Shown: positions 1-5,764 of the stretch, piece by piece
How positions within the stretch are numbered: the first letter of the stretch is position 1
Layout of the letters: every line of letters starts with the position of its first letter
DNA from: JAWWBG01 sp033721095
Lineage (GTDB): Bacteria > Actinomycetota > Nitriliruptoria > Nitriliruptorales > Nitriliruptoraceae
Direction: 5' to 3'
Length of the DNA stretch: 8,258 bases
Assembly (NCBI GenBank): GCA_033721095.1
Contig: JAWWBG010000116.1
Span: 1 to 8,258, forward strand
The notes under the pieces: generated by a model
The model's database searches: none
What the model was told of the DNA's origin: nothing
What the model saw: the letters and a program-made list of their open reading frames with translations, nothing else
Made by a program: the position numbers and the translations under genes

Positions 1-804
1 GCCCATCGCCGGCAGGATGAGGATGTAGACCTCGGGGTGGCCGAACAGCCAGAACAGGTGCTGCCACAGGATCGGGTCGGCGCCCACCTCGGCGGCAAAG
101 AAGTTGGCGCCAAAGGTGATGTCGAAGGTCATCATGAACAACGCGACAGCGATGATCGGCAGGCTGAACAGCAGCAGGAAGTTCACGATCAGCGACATCC
201 AGATGAACATCGGCATCTTCATGAACGACATGCCGGGAGCACGCATGTTGAGGATGGTCGTGATGAAGTTCACGGATGACGCGAGCGACGCCACACCGAG
301 GATCTGCAGCCCCACGGCGTAGTAGGCCATGTTCTCGCCGGGCGTCAACGTCGACAGCGGCGCGTACCCGAACCAGCCGCCGTTGGGCGCGCCCCCCAAC
401 AGGAAGGAGCTGTACAGGAAGATCCCGCCGAAGAAGAAGACCCAGAAGCTCCACGCGTTCAGACGCGGGAAGGCGACGTCACGTGCACCGATCTGCAGCG
501 GGATCAGGAAGTTGAAGAACGCTGCCGACATCGGCATGACCACCAGGAACACCATGGTCACGCCGTGCATGGTGAACAGCTGGTTGTACATCTCGGCCGT
601 GAGCACGGACTGGTCGGCCTGGGCGAGCTGGACCCGGATGAGCAGTGCCTCGAGCCCTCCCAGGAAGAAGAAGACCAACGTGCTGATGAAGTACATGATG
701 CCGATCTTCTTGTGATCGACAGTCGTCAGCCACGAGGTCCAGCCCGTCTCGGCCATCGGCCGGGCCAACAGGCTCCGGCCGCCGCTGACGGTGGTACTTG
801 CCAT
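1..804 (-). CDS. ctaD: Cytochrome c oxidase subunit I, aa3/caa3 type (N-terminal 268 residues; 3' end outside window)
   Basis: This is the catalytic subunit of a haem-copper oxygen reductase in the cytoplasmic membrane. It reduces O2 to water at a haem a3-CuB centre and pumps protons. Only the first 268 codons are present; the gene leaves the window at base 1, so roughly half of the usual length is missing. Visible residues are His80 (in TMHG), the expected haem a ligand; Asp109 and Asn116 in the GARDVAFPRLN segment, matching the D-channel entrance; and GHPEVY at 255-260, giving the CuB ligand His256, the proton-relay Glu258 and Tyr260 of the His-Tyr cross-link. These make it an A-type oxidase. 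Hydrophobic segments alternate with short loops throughout. The ATG start has a Shine-Dalgarno GGAGGA 7 nt upstream, within the 14-nt gap after subunit II, so the two are co-transcribed. Family identity is certain; the C-terminal half (remaining haem and CuB histidines, any subunit III fusion) cannot be seen. Confidence 0.97.
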   Translation of the reverse strand, partial: MASTTVSGGRSLLARPMAETGWTSWLTTVDHKKIGIMYFISTLVFFFLGGLEALLIRVQLAQADQSVLTAEMYNQLFTMHGVTMVFLVVMPMSAAFFNFLIPLQIGARDVAFPRLNAWSFWVFFFGGIFLYSSFLLGGAPNGGWFGYAPLSTLTPGENMAYYAVGLQILGVASLASSVNFITTILNMRAPGMSFMKMPMFIWMSLIVNFLLLFSLPIIAVALFMMTFDITFGANFFAAEVGADPILWQHLFWLFGHPEVYILILPAMG

Positions 805-811
805 CTTCTCG

Positions 812-817
812 TCCTCC
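812..817 (-). promoter_or_regulatory. Ribosome binding site of ctaD
   Basis: GGAGGA on the minus strand lies 7 nt before the ctaD ATG, entirely inside the 14-nt spacer after the subunit II stop. It fixes the ATG at 804 as the start. The subunit II gene uses a near-identical GGAGGACGA arrangement. Confidence 0.8.
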
Positions 818-818
818 G

Positions 819-1919
819 TCAGTCGAGGGTCAGCAGGAACGCGACGAGCGCGTCGATCTCTGCCGGGGTCAGGTTGAGGTTGGGCATGCCGATCGGCGGC
901 GAGGCGTCCGGCTGCATGGGCTTGAGGGCGGTCGGGTCGGCCAGCCACGCCCGCAGGTTCTCCTCGTTCATCTCGAGGATCGCGCCGGCGAACCAGTCCC
1001 GCGACATCAGGTGGGTGAGATCCGGGCCGGTGATGCCGTTGGCGCCCTCGAGGCCCTTGATCGCGTGGCAGGCGACGCAGGTCTGCTGGCCACCGCGGTC
1101 GGTGAAGAAGGCCGCTCCGTCGGCTGCCAGCCCGTCACCGGGGATCGTGGCCAGCGACAACTGGTTGTCGACCCACGCGTCCCAGTCGGCTCCGTCGAGC
1201 GAGATCGCCCGGGCCCGCATGTTGGCGTGGGACAGGCCGCAGTACTCGGCGCACTGGCCGATGTACTCCCCGGCATGGTCAGCCTGGAGGTTCAACGGCG
1301 TGATCCGGCCCGGGACCACGTCGCGCTTGCCGCCGAGGGCGGGGATCCAGAACGAGTGGATGACCGCGTTGGCCGGTCCGCCGGCCTCCTCGGCCGTCAT
1401 CTCGAGTCGGACGGGGACGCCGACCGGGATCACGAGCTCGTTGGCCGTGACGATGGTCTCGTCGATGCCGAACTCGGGCTGGGCGGGGTACTCGAACTCC
1501 CACCACCAACGGTGGCCGATGACGTTGACCGTCAGGGCGCCTTCCGGCTCCTCGGCGAGGTCGAACACCATCCGGATCGTCGGAATGGCGATGCCCACGA
1601 GGATGAGCGCCGGGATCACGGTCCAGAGGATCTCCATGCGCGTGTTGCCGTGGACCTGCTCGGGCATGCTGTCGTCGCCCTTGCGCTCGCGGAACTTGAC
1701 GGCCGCGGCGATGATGAGGCCCTGGACGACCACGAAGACGACCAACGCGACGACGAGCGTGATCTTGAAGAGGTTGTCAGGGTCCTCGGCGTAGGGGCCC
1801 TGGGGCTCGAGCATGGTCTGCGCGCCGCCACAGGCTGCCGTCAGCAGTGCCAGTGACAACGCCGTGACAAGCGGCCTCCACCTGCGGCGTTTGCCGTTCA
1901 CACGGGCGTCGGATGGCAA
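819..1919 (-). CDS. coxB: Cytochrome c oxidase subunit II with fused C-terminal cytochrome c domain (caa3 type), lipoprotein
   Basis: Subunit II (also called ctaC) receives electrons at a binuclear CuA centre outside the membrane and passes them to subunit I. With a TTG start the product is 366 residues. Residues 10-30 form a lipoprotein signal (basic KRRRWR, hydrophobic stretch, lipobox LTAAC with Cys30). Two transmembrane helices follow at about 50-74 and 96-117. A cupredoxin domain has aromatic HRWWWEFEY at 136-144 and CuA ligands His188, Cys223, Glu225, Cys227, His231 and Met234. Residues about 265-366 are a class I cytochrome c domain with CVACH at 281-285 and a probable distal ligand Met345 in GMPNLNLT. 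The fused domain explains the length, about 100 residues above a plain subunit II. The TTG at 1919 is preferred because AAGGAGGA lies 5 nt upstream; a GTG six codons downstream would also keep the signal peptide but lacks a well-placed Shine-Dalgarno. A longer reading upstream to 2084 is Arg/Pro-rich and unlikely. Confidence 0.96.
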   Translation of the reverse strand: MPSDARVNGKRRRWRPLVTALSLALLTAACGGAQTMLEPQGPYAEDPDNLFKITLVVALVVFVVVQGLIIAAAVKFRERKGDDSMPEQVHGNTRMEILWTVIPALILVGIAIPTIRMVFDLAEEPEGALTVNVIGHRWWWEFEYPAQPEFGIDETIVTANELVIPVGVPVRLEMTAEEAGGPANAVIHSFWIPALGGKRDVVPGRITPLNLQADHAGEYIGQCAEYCGLSHANMRARAISLDGADWDAWVDNQLSLATIPGDGLAADGAAFFTDRGGQQTCVACHAIKGLEGANGITGPDLTHLMSRDWFAGAILEMNEENLRAWLADPTALKPMQPDASPPIGMPNLNLTPAEIDALVAFLLTLD

Positions 1920-1924
1920 CGTCG

Positions 1925-1932
1925 TCCTCCTT
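1925..1932 (-). promoter_or_regulatory. Ribosome binding site of coxB that selects a TTG start
   Basis: AAGGAGGA on the minus strand, followed by CGACG and then TTG. The spacing suits the TTG at 1919 and is too long (over 20 nt) for the alternative GTG at 1901. This is the main reason for calling a TTG start. Confidence 0.65.
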
Positions 1933-2094
1933 CGGTGCCGCGTGCCGTGGCCTCGGAGGGCGGTGGTCGGCAGATCGCGGAACGGCGCGTGGGACCGTGA
2001 CCGGGGGCAGTTCGGTCGGCCGGGAGGGTAGTCGGGAGGCTGAGCCGGACGCGCCTTGTGGGCCGGCCACGTCGACGACTGCACCTCGCCGGTG
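1933..2094. other. Intergenic spacer between ABC permease and coxB, no convincing element
   Basis: This is the larger part of the 175-nt non-coding gap on a strand where the neighbouring gene pairs are separated by 14 nt or overlap. It is long enough for a promoter giving coxB-ctaD separate expression. A TACCCT (minus strand, 2025-2030) fits TANNNT, but no -35-like sequence lies at the right distance, and no stem with a T-tract indicates a terminator. A GGCCGGCC palindrome at 2061-2068 is unremarkable in DNA of this composition. Whether coxB-ctaD shares a transcript with the exporter genes is undecided. Confidence 0.4.
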
Positions 2095-2838
2095 TCACGG
2101 ATCCCAGCGAAAGTGCCTGGCAGCCAGCGTGACCGCGCCCGCGCCCCACATGGTCATGATGACGAGCCCGAGCCAGTCGACCCCGCCGGCCATGCCGTCA
2201 CGGAGGGCCGACCCCAGCGCCCCGGATGGGAGCAGGCCGCCCAGGACATCGACCGTCGTGGGCAGCTCGCTCGCATCGAAGAGCACACCGCTGGCGACGA
2301 GCAGCAGCAGGTACAGCGCGTTGGCGAGCCCGAGCGTCGCTTCGGCCCGCAGCGTTCCGGCCATCAGCAGCCCGATGGCCGTGAAGGTCGCCGCGCCCAG
2401 CAGCATGGCGACACCGATGGCGAGCGCGGCAGGCTCCGCAGCCCAGCCGAGCGCCAACCGGGCGATGAGGAGGACCAGTGCCGTCTGGACGACGAGGACC
2501 GCGGCCACGGCCAGCGACTTGGCCACCAGGTAGGACGGGCGCGACAGCGGCGTGGTCCCGAGGCGCTTGAGAACGCCGTACTTGCGCTCGAAGGCGGTCT
2601 GGATAGCGACGGCGACGAGCCCGGTGGACATCACGGAGATCGCCAGGACACCCGGGACGAGGAAGTCGACGGGCTCGTCGGTGCCGGTGGGGAGGATGTC
2701 GACAACCGAGAAGAAGACGAGGATCCCCAGGGGAATGCCCAGCGTGACGAGCAGGCTCTCCGGCGATCGCGCCAGCAGTCGCAGCTCCATGGCGACCTGG
2801 GCGGCGATGGCGCGTGGGACCGGTGCGGGCTTGCTCAC
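2095..2838 (-). CDS. ABC-2 type transporter permease
   Basis: Membrane subunit of an ABC-2 family exporter, 247 residues, working with the ATPase encoded just upstream. About six hydrophobic segments can be drawn, at roughly 29-47, 60-81, 108-130, 135-160, 168-186 and 221-240. The segment ERKYGVLKRLGTTPLSR at 84-100, a cytoplasmic coupling region between helices two and three, is characteristic of the family. The start is a GTG sharing four bases (GTGA) with the ATPase stop, with GGAGGG 9 nt upstream, so translation is probably coupled. The fold and partner are clear; the substrate is not, since this family exports drugs, lipids, peptides and metal- or haem-related compounds. Position before coxB suggests, but does not show, a link to oxidase assembly. 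Start confidence is high because of the overlap. Confidence 0.9.
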   Translation of the reverse strand: MSKPAPVPRAIAAQVAMELRLLARSPESLLVTLGIPLGILVFFSVVDILPTGTDEPVDFLVPGVLAISVMSTGLVAVAIQTAFERKYGVLKRLGTTPLSRPSYLVAKSLAVAAVLVVQTALVLLIARLALGWAAEPAALAIGVAMLLGAATFTAIGLLMAGTLRAEATLGLANALYLLLLVASGVLFDASELPTTVDVLGGLLPSGALGSALRDGMAGGVDWLGLVIMTMWGAGAVTLAARHFRWDP

Positions 2839-3764
2839 GAGGACGCACCCTCCGCAACGGCCGACGAGTCTTCGCTGGTCAGCCGCAGGAAGACGTCCTC
2901 CAGTGACTGCTTGTGGGCCTGGAGGTCACCCAGCGGGATGTCGTGGTCGGCCAGCCAGGTCGCCAGGTCGGCGATCAGGCGCGGGTCGGCCTCCGACAGG
3001 ATCCGGTAGTGGCCGGTGCGGTGCTCACGGACCTTGCGGCCAAGCCGTTCGGCGAGTGCAGCGACGTCGAGCCCCGCCGGGGCCGTGAACGTGATCTCCG
3101 CGTGGCTGCCGTGCGTCAGCTCGTGGGGTGTCCCCAGGGCCACCAGGCGCCCACGATCGATGATGGCCACACGGTCCGCCAGGTACTCGGCCTCGTCCAG
3201 CAGATGGGTCGTCAGGATGATCGTCACACCATCGCCCTTGAGCTCGCGCAGCAGCTGCCAGGTCAGCCGCCGAGCAGCCGGATCGAGGCCGGCCGTGGGC
3301 TCGTCCAGGAAGAGCACCTCCGGTCGGCCGACCAGCGCCAGCGCGAGCGACAGCCGCTGCTTGAGGCCACCGGAGAGATCACGGAAGCGCGTCTGGTCGT
3401 GCTCGGCCAGGCCCAGCGCCTCCATCAACGTTGCCGGGGACAGCGGATCGCGGAAGAACCCGGCGAACAGGCGCAGGACCTCGCCGGGGCGGGCCGTCGG
3501 ATAGACGCCGGATTCCTGCAGCATCACGCCGATGCGCGGGGCGAGTCGCGCCCGGTCGACCATCGGGTCGAGGCCGAGGACCCGAACCGTGCCCTCGTCG
3601 GGGCGCCGGTAGCCCTCGCAGCACTCGACGGTCGTCGTCTTGCCTGCCCCGTTGGGTCCGAGCAGCGCGAGGGTCTCGCCGATCGCCACGTCCAGCCCCA
3701 GGCCATCGACGGCCATCACGCTGCCGTAGCGCTTGGCCAGTCCGTCGATCTCGATGGCCGTCAT
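2835..3764 (-). CDS. ABC transporter ATP-binding protein (CcmA/DrrA-like family)
   Basis: Cytoplasmic ATPase that powers the adjacent ABC-2 permease; 309 residues. All nucleotide-binding motifs are intact: Walker A GPNGAGKT at 36-43, Q-loop Gln83, signature LSGGLKQR at 130-137, Walker B ending Asp154-Glu155, D-loop GLDP at 159-162 and switch His187. After about residue 220 comes a C-terminal extension ending in SLEDVFLRLT near 287-296, typical of DrrA-like and NosF/CcmA-like exporter ATPases. The ATG at 3764 sits right before the conserved IEIDGLAKRYG opening, and no in-frame ATG or GTG lies close upstream. It has no Shine-Dalgarno of its own, and its ATGA overlaps the stop of a 14-residue leader ORF that does have one, suggesting coupled translation. 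The gene is followed without a gap by the permease. Function as an exporter ATPase is firm; substrate is unknown. Confidence 0.93.
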   Translation of the reverse strand: MTAIEIDGLAKRYGSVMAVDGLGLDVAIGETLALLGPNGAGKTTTVECCEGYRRPDEGTVRVLGLDPMVDRARLAPRIGVMLQESGVYPTARPGEVLRLFAGFFRDPLSPATLMEALGLAEHDQTRFRDLSGGLKQRLSLALALVGRPEVLFLDEPTAGLDPAARRLTWQLLRELKGDGVTIILTTHLLDEAEYLADRVAIIDRGRLVALGTPHELTHGSHAEITFTAPAGLDVAALAERLGRKVREHRTGHYRILSEADPRLIADLATWLADHDIPLGDLQAHKQSLEDVFLRLTSEDSSAVAEGASS

Positions 3765-3805
3765 CCGCGCGCCGGCATCCCGGCAGTGCAGGAGGGTGCA
3801 GACAT
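3761..3805 (-). CDS. Candidate 14-residue leader ORF overlapping the ABC ATPase start
   Basis: A small ORF reading MSAPSCTAGMPARG. Its ATG follows a strong Shine-Dalgarno (AGGAGGGG) at 7 nt, and its TGA overlaps the ATPase ATG as ATGA. The ATPase itself lacks a ribosome binding site, so ribosomes ending the leader could restart on it. The peptide matches no family I know; it contains one Cys and two Met but no run of a single amino acid as in classical attenuators. Its Shine-Dalgarno lies in an inverted repeat described separately. That it is translated is inferred from start signals and the stop-start overlap only; codon evidence is too short to help. The alternative is chance plus a leaderless or weakly initiated ATPase mRNA. 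Confidence 0.5.
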   Translation of the reverse strand: MSAPSCTAGMPARG

Positions 3806-3820
3806 GCGGGGTCCCCTCCT
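3790..3820 (-). promoter_or_regulatory. Inverted repeat that can sequester the leader ORF ribosome binding site
   Basis: On the minus strand AGGAGGG (3820-3814) is exactly complementary to CCCTCCT (3796-3790). This gives a 7-bp stem with a 17-nt loop that contains the leader ATG. The left arm is the Shine-Dalgarno itself and the right arm is codons 4-6 of the leader, so the folded RNA would hide the ribosome binding site. A second perfect 5-bp stem with a 4-nt loop lies at 3771-3784, just before the ATPase ATG. The complementarity is seen directly; a regulatory role is inferred. Confidence 0.4.
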
Positions 3821-3851
3821 CGGGCAGCAGATGGTGGATGACGCCGCGCGA

Positions 3852-3857
3852 ATGCTA
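3852..3857 (-). promoter_or_regulatory. Possible -10 box for the leftward leader/ABC transporter genes
   Basis: TAGCAT on the minus strand matches the actinobacterial TANNNT -10 pattern and would place transcription start near 3845, about 40 nt before the leader ATG. No good -35 hexamer is visible at 16-18 nt, so the call is weak. It lies about 90 bp from the rightward -10 box. Confidence 0.3.
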
Positions 3858-3944
3858 CGACGCATGACCCCCGGTTCGGCGTGACGGCACCCAGGGGACT
3901 CGGACGACCCGCCCGGGCGCCCTCGGACGGGCCGCACCGGCTCC

Positions 3945-3950
3945 TAGACT
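3945..3950 (+). promoter_or_regulatory. -10 box of a probable leaderless promoter for the rightward six-gene operon
   Basis: TAGACT is followed by 7 nt (CGCAACG) and then the GTG start of the AI-2E family gene. With the usual -10 to +1 distance the transcript begins at 3957 or 3958, giving an mRNA with essentially no 5' leader, which is common in actinobacteria. No Shine-Dalgarno precedes the GTG, which agrees. The -35 region is weak. Confidence 0.6.
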
Positions 3951-3957
3951 CGCAACG

Positions 3958-5157
3958 GTGGAAGACGCAGGCTCCAACGGCTCCGACGGCTCCGATGACG
4001 CCTCGGACCTCCCGGCCGGTGGGCCCGCCATCGAGGCTCCGGCGGCATCACGCTGGACGCGACCGGTTCGCCACGTCGATCCCGCACTCGCGATGTCCGT
4101 TGCCCTCGGCATCATGGTCGGCCTGCTCCTCCATGGGCTGGCCGAGGGCATCATCGTTCGCGTCCGCGGACTCCTCGTCATCCTGCTCGTCTCCCTGTTC
4201 CTGTCCTTCGCGATGGAACCCGCGGTCCAGTGGCTGGCGCGCCGCGGCGTCCGCCGCGGGATGGGCACCATGCTGGTGTTCCTCGCGGCCGGAGGGCTCG
4301 TGGCGGGATTCGTCGCGTCGATGGTCCCGCTGATCCTCGACCAGGTCGATCGGCTCATCGACGCGGCGCCGGGCGTCGTGGACGGGCTGGCGGAACGAGC
4401 CGCGACCTTGCCGGGAGGGCTCGGCGAGAACGTCTCGGAGTGGTTGGAGGAGACCCGGGACACGCTGCCGGAGCAGCTGCCGGGGGTCGCGTCAAACCTC
4501 GCTGGCGGCGTGATCGGACTGTCCGGGACGCTCCTCGGCGGCGTGCTGAACGTGCTGACGACGTTGCTGGTCACCTTCTACCTGGTGGCCGACGGGCCCA
4601 AGCTGCGCCGGACGCTGGTGAGCCGGCTGGACCCCGAGGACCAACGCGACCTGTTGAGCTGGTGGGAGCTGGCGATCAAGAAGACCGGCGGCTACGTCTA
4701 TTCGCGTGTCCTGACGGCCATCGCGTCGGCGATCGTGCACAGCATCGCGTTCGCAATGCTCGGAATCCCCTACGCCACGGCGCTGGGGATCTGGGTCGGG
4801 ATCGTGTCCAGCCTGGTCCCGGTCATCGGGACCTATGTCGCCGGCGCGCTGCCCCTGCTGATTGCACTCGCTGACGAGCCGATCGACGCGCTCTGGGTCC
4901 TGCTGATCATCGTGATCTACCAGCAGGTCGAGAACTACCTGATCGCGCCCCGGATCACGGCCGCAACGCTCGAGCTGCATCCGGCGGTCGCGTTCCTCGC
5001 CGTGCTGGCCGGCGGTGCGCTGCTCGGAGCCACCGGCGCCCTGCTCGCCCTGCCGGCCGCGGCCATCGTCACGGCACTGGTGTCCGCGTACGGCGAACGC
5101 CACGAGCTGCCGGCGCACGAGCTGCTTGCGGACGTCGAAGCCAACCATGTCCGGTGA
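3958..5157 (+). CDS. AI-2E family transporter (PerM/TqsA-like membrane protein)
   Basis: A polytopic inner-membrane protein of 399 residues, a normal length for the AI-2E exporter/permease family (PF01594). Members include autoinducer-2 exporters and Na+/H+ antiporters; most, like this one, have no assigned substrate. An acidic, Gly/Ser-rich N-terminus (1-30) precedes hydrophobic segments at about 43-60, 66-84 and 103-126. An amphipathic region at 127-180 follows, then the C-terminal membrane block from about 182. Family hallmarks there are YQQVENYLIAPRI at 321-333, ELHPAVAFLAVLAGG at 339-353 and GATGALLALPAAA at 357-369. The GTG start is supported by the -10 box placing transcription start at the codon and by the acidic start of the protein. 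Three tandem 9-bp units at 3970-3996 encode GSN-GSD-GSD. The last 11 nt overlap the next gene. Family confidence is high; the transported molecule is unknown. Confidence 0.93.
   Translation: MEDAGSNGSDGSDDASDLPAGGPAIEAPAASRWTRPVRHVDPALAMSVALGIMVGLLLHGLAEGIIVRVRGLLVILLVSLFLSFAMEPAVQWLARRGVRRGMGTMLVFLAAGGLVAGFVASMVPLILDQVDRLIDAAPGVVDGLAERAATLPGGLGENVSEWLEETRDTLPEQLPGVASNLAGGVIGLSGTLLGGVLNVLTTLLVTFYLVADGPKLRRTLVSRLDPEDQRDLLSWWELAIKKTGGYVYSRVLTAIASAIVHSIAFAMLGIPYATALGIWVGIVSSLVPVIGTYVAGALPLLIALADEPIDALWVLLIIVIYQQVENYLIAPRITAATLELHPAVAFLAVLAGGALLGATGALLALPAAAIVTALVSAYGERHELPAHELLADVEANHVR
3970..3996 (+). repeat. Three tandem 9-bp units in the AI-2E gene N-terminus
   Basis: GGCTCCAAC, GGCTCCGAC and GGCTCCGAT follow each other in frame and encode GSN-GSD-GSD at residues 5-13. 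Units differ at one or two positions. This is a small in-frame triplication in a disordered acidic tail, likely slippage-generated and neutral. Confidence 0.7.
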
Positions 5158-5764
5158 GCGGCCGGTGCCCCCTTCCCAGGCGCCCGCCCGGAAGGCACGA
5201 CGTCCCGGGTCGCCTCGCGGCCGCCCCAGCGTGCACCGAGGTCGGCGGGGAGCCAAGCGCCGCGCGCGATTGGCGCGGCGACGCGCCCAGGCTCGTCGTC
5301 GCGCCCGGGGCCGCGATGGCGCCGCAGCGTCGGGGTCGCAAAGCGTCAGGTCGAGCCCAGGCCGCCTGCGCATCGAGGACCGACTCGCCCTCGTCGGCGG
5401 CGGGATCGTGGGCACGCTCCTGCGCGTGCTCGTGCAGGAGCTGCTGCCACCCACCGACGACGGCGCCCCGTGGGCCACGCTGACGGTCAACGTCGCGGGG
5501 TCGTTCGTGCTCGCAGCCCTGCTGGCCCACTGGCATCGCAGCGAGCTGCCGGGGCGGGCGCTCAAGAGCCTGCACGCAGCCGTGGCCACAGGCGTCATCG
5601 GCGGGTTCACGACCTTCTCCGACTTCGCCGTCGAGACCACCCACCTGGCAGAGAGTGACCCCCTGCGGGCCGGCGCCTACGCCATCGGGACGATCACGGC
5701 GGCGCTGGCGGCCGCCCTCGCCGGCGCCGGCCTCACTCGCCGACGACAGCGGGCTGCGACATGA
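5147..5764 (+). CDS. crcB1: Fluoride channel subunit FluC/CrcB, first of a pair, with Arg-rich N-terminal extension
   Basis: A small four-helix channel subunit that lets toxic fluoride leave the cell; channels are antiparallel dimers. Here 205 residues instead of the usual 110-130, because about 72 residues precede the conserved core. Core motifs are GGGIVGTLLR at 84-93, TLTVNVAGSF at 111-120 with conserved Asn115, and GGFTTFSDF at 152-160, holding the TTFS signature and both phenylalanines (157, 160) of the ion-path Phe box. Residues 12-57 contain 19 Arg and 2 Lys and look disordered and cytoplasmic. K/R residues lie at the N-terminus, loop 2 (131-140) and C-terminus (198-202), with almost none in loops 1 and 3, predicting N-in/C-in. 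The ATG at 5147 overlaps the previous gene by 11 nt. In-frame GTG at 5165 or 5231 and TTG at 5270 are alternatives without clear Shine-Dalgarno, and no start lies just before the first helix, so some extension must be real. It overlaps the second subunit gene by ATGA. Confidence 0.9.
   Translation: MSGERPVPPSQAPARKARRPGSPRGRPSVHRGRRGAKRRARLARRRAQARRRARGRDGAAASGSQSVRSSPGRLRIEDRLALVGGGIVGTLLRVLVQELLPPTDDGAPWATLTVNVAGSFVLAALLAHWHRSELPGRALKSLHAAVATGVIGGFTTFSDFAVETTHLAESDPLRAGAYAIGTITAALAAALAGAGLTRRRQRAAT

Noticed and set aside
565..1856. Long plus-strand open frames of 352-409 codons opposite coxB
   Set aside because: They are antisense to an unambiguous subunit II gene with all its metal ligands. 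Their products are low-complexity with no domain, as expected from high-GC shadow frames.
2025..2030. TACCCT as a promoter for coxB-ctaD
   Set aside because: It matches only the loose TANNNT pattern and has no -35-like hexamer at 16-18 nt, so it is mentioned only in the spacer entry.
2061..2068. GGCCGGCC palindrome as operator or terminator
   Set aside because: An 8-bp G/C palindrome is common by chance in such DNA, with no T-tract, longer stem or repeated copy.
1920..2084. In-frame N-terminal extension of coxB up to an ATG at 2084
   Set aside because: It would add about 55 Arg/Pro-rich residues before a complete lipoprotein signal peptide, and the Shine-Dalgarno at 1925-1932 would lie inside the coding region.
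5305..5335. Fluoride riboswitch-like string (GCGATGGCGCCGC) near the channel genes
   Set aside because: It shares only a short GATGG-type core with the crcB motif, lacks the downstream conserved parts, and sits inside coding sequence. The leaderless start of the operon also leaves no 5' UTR for a riboswitch.
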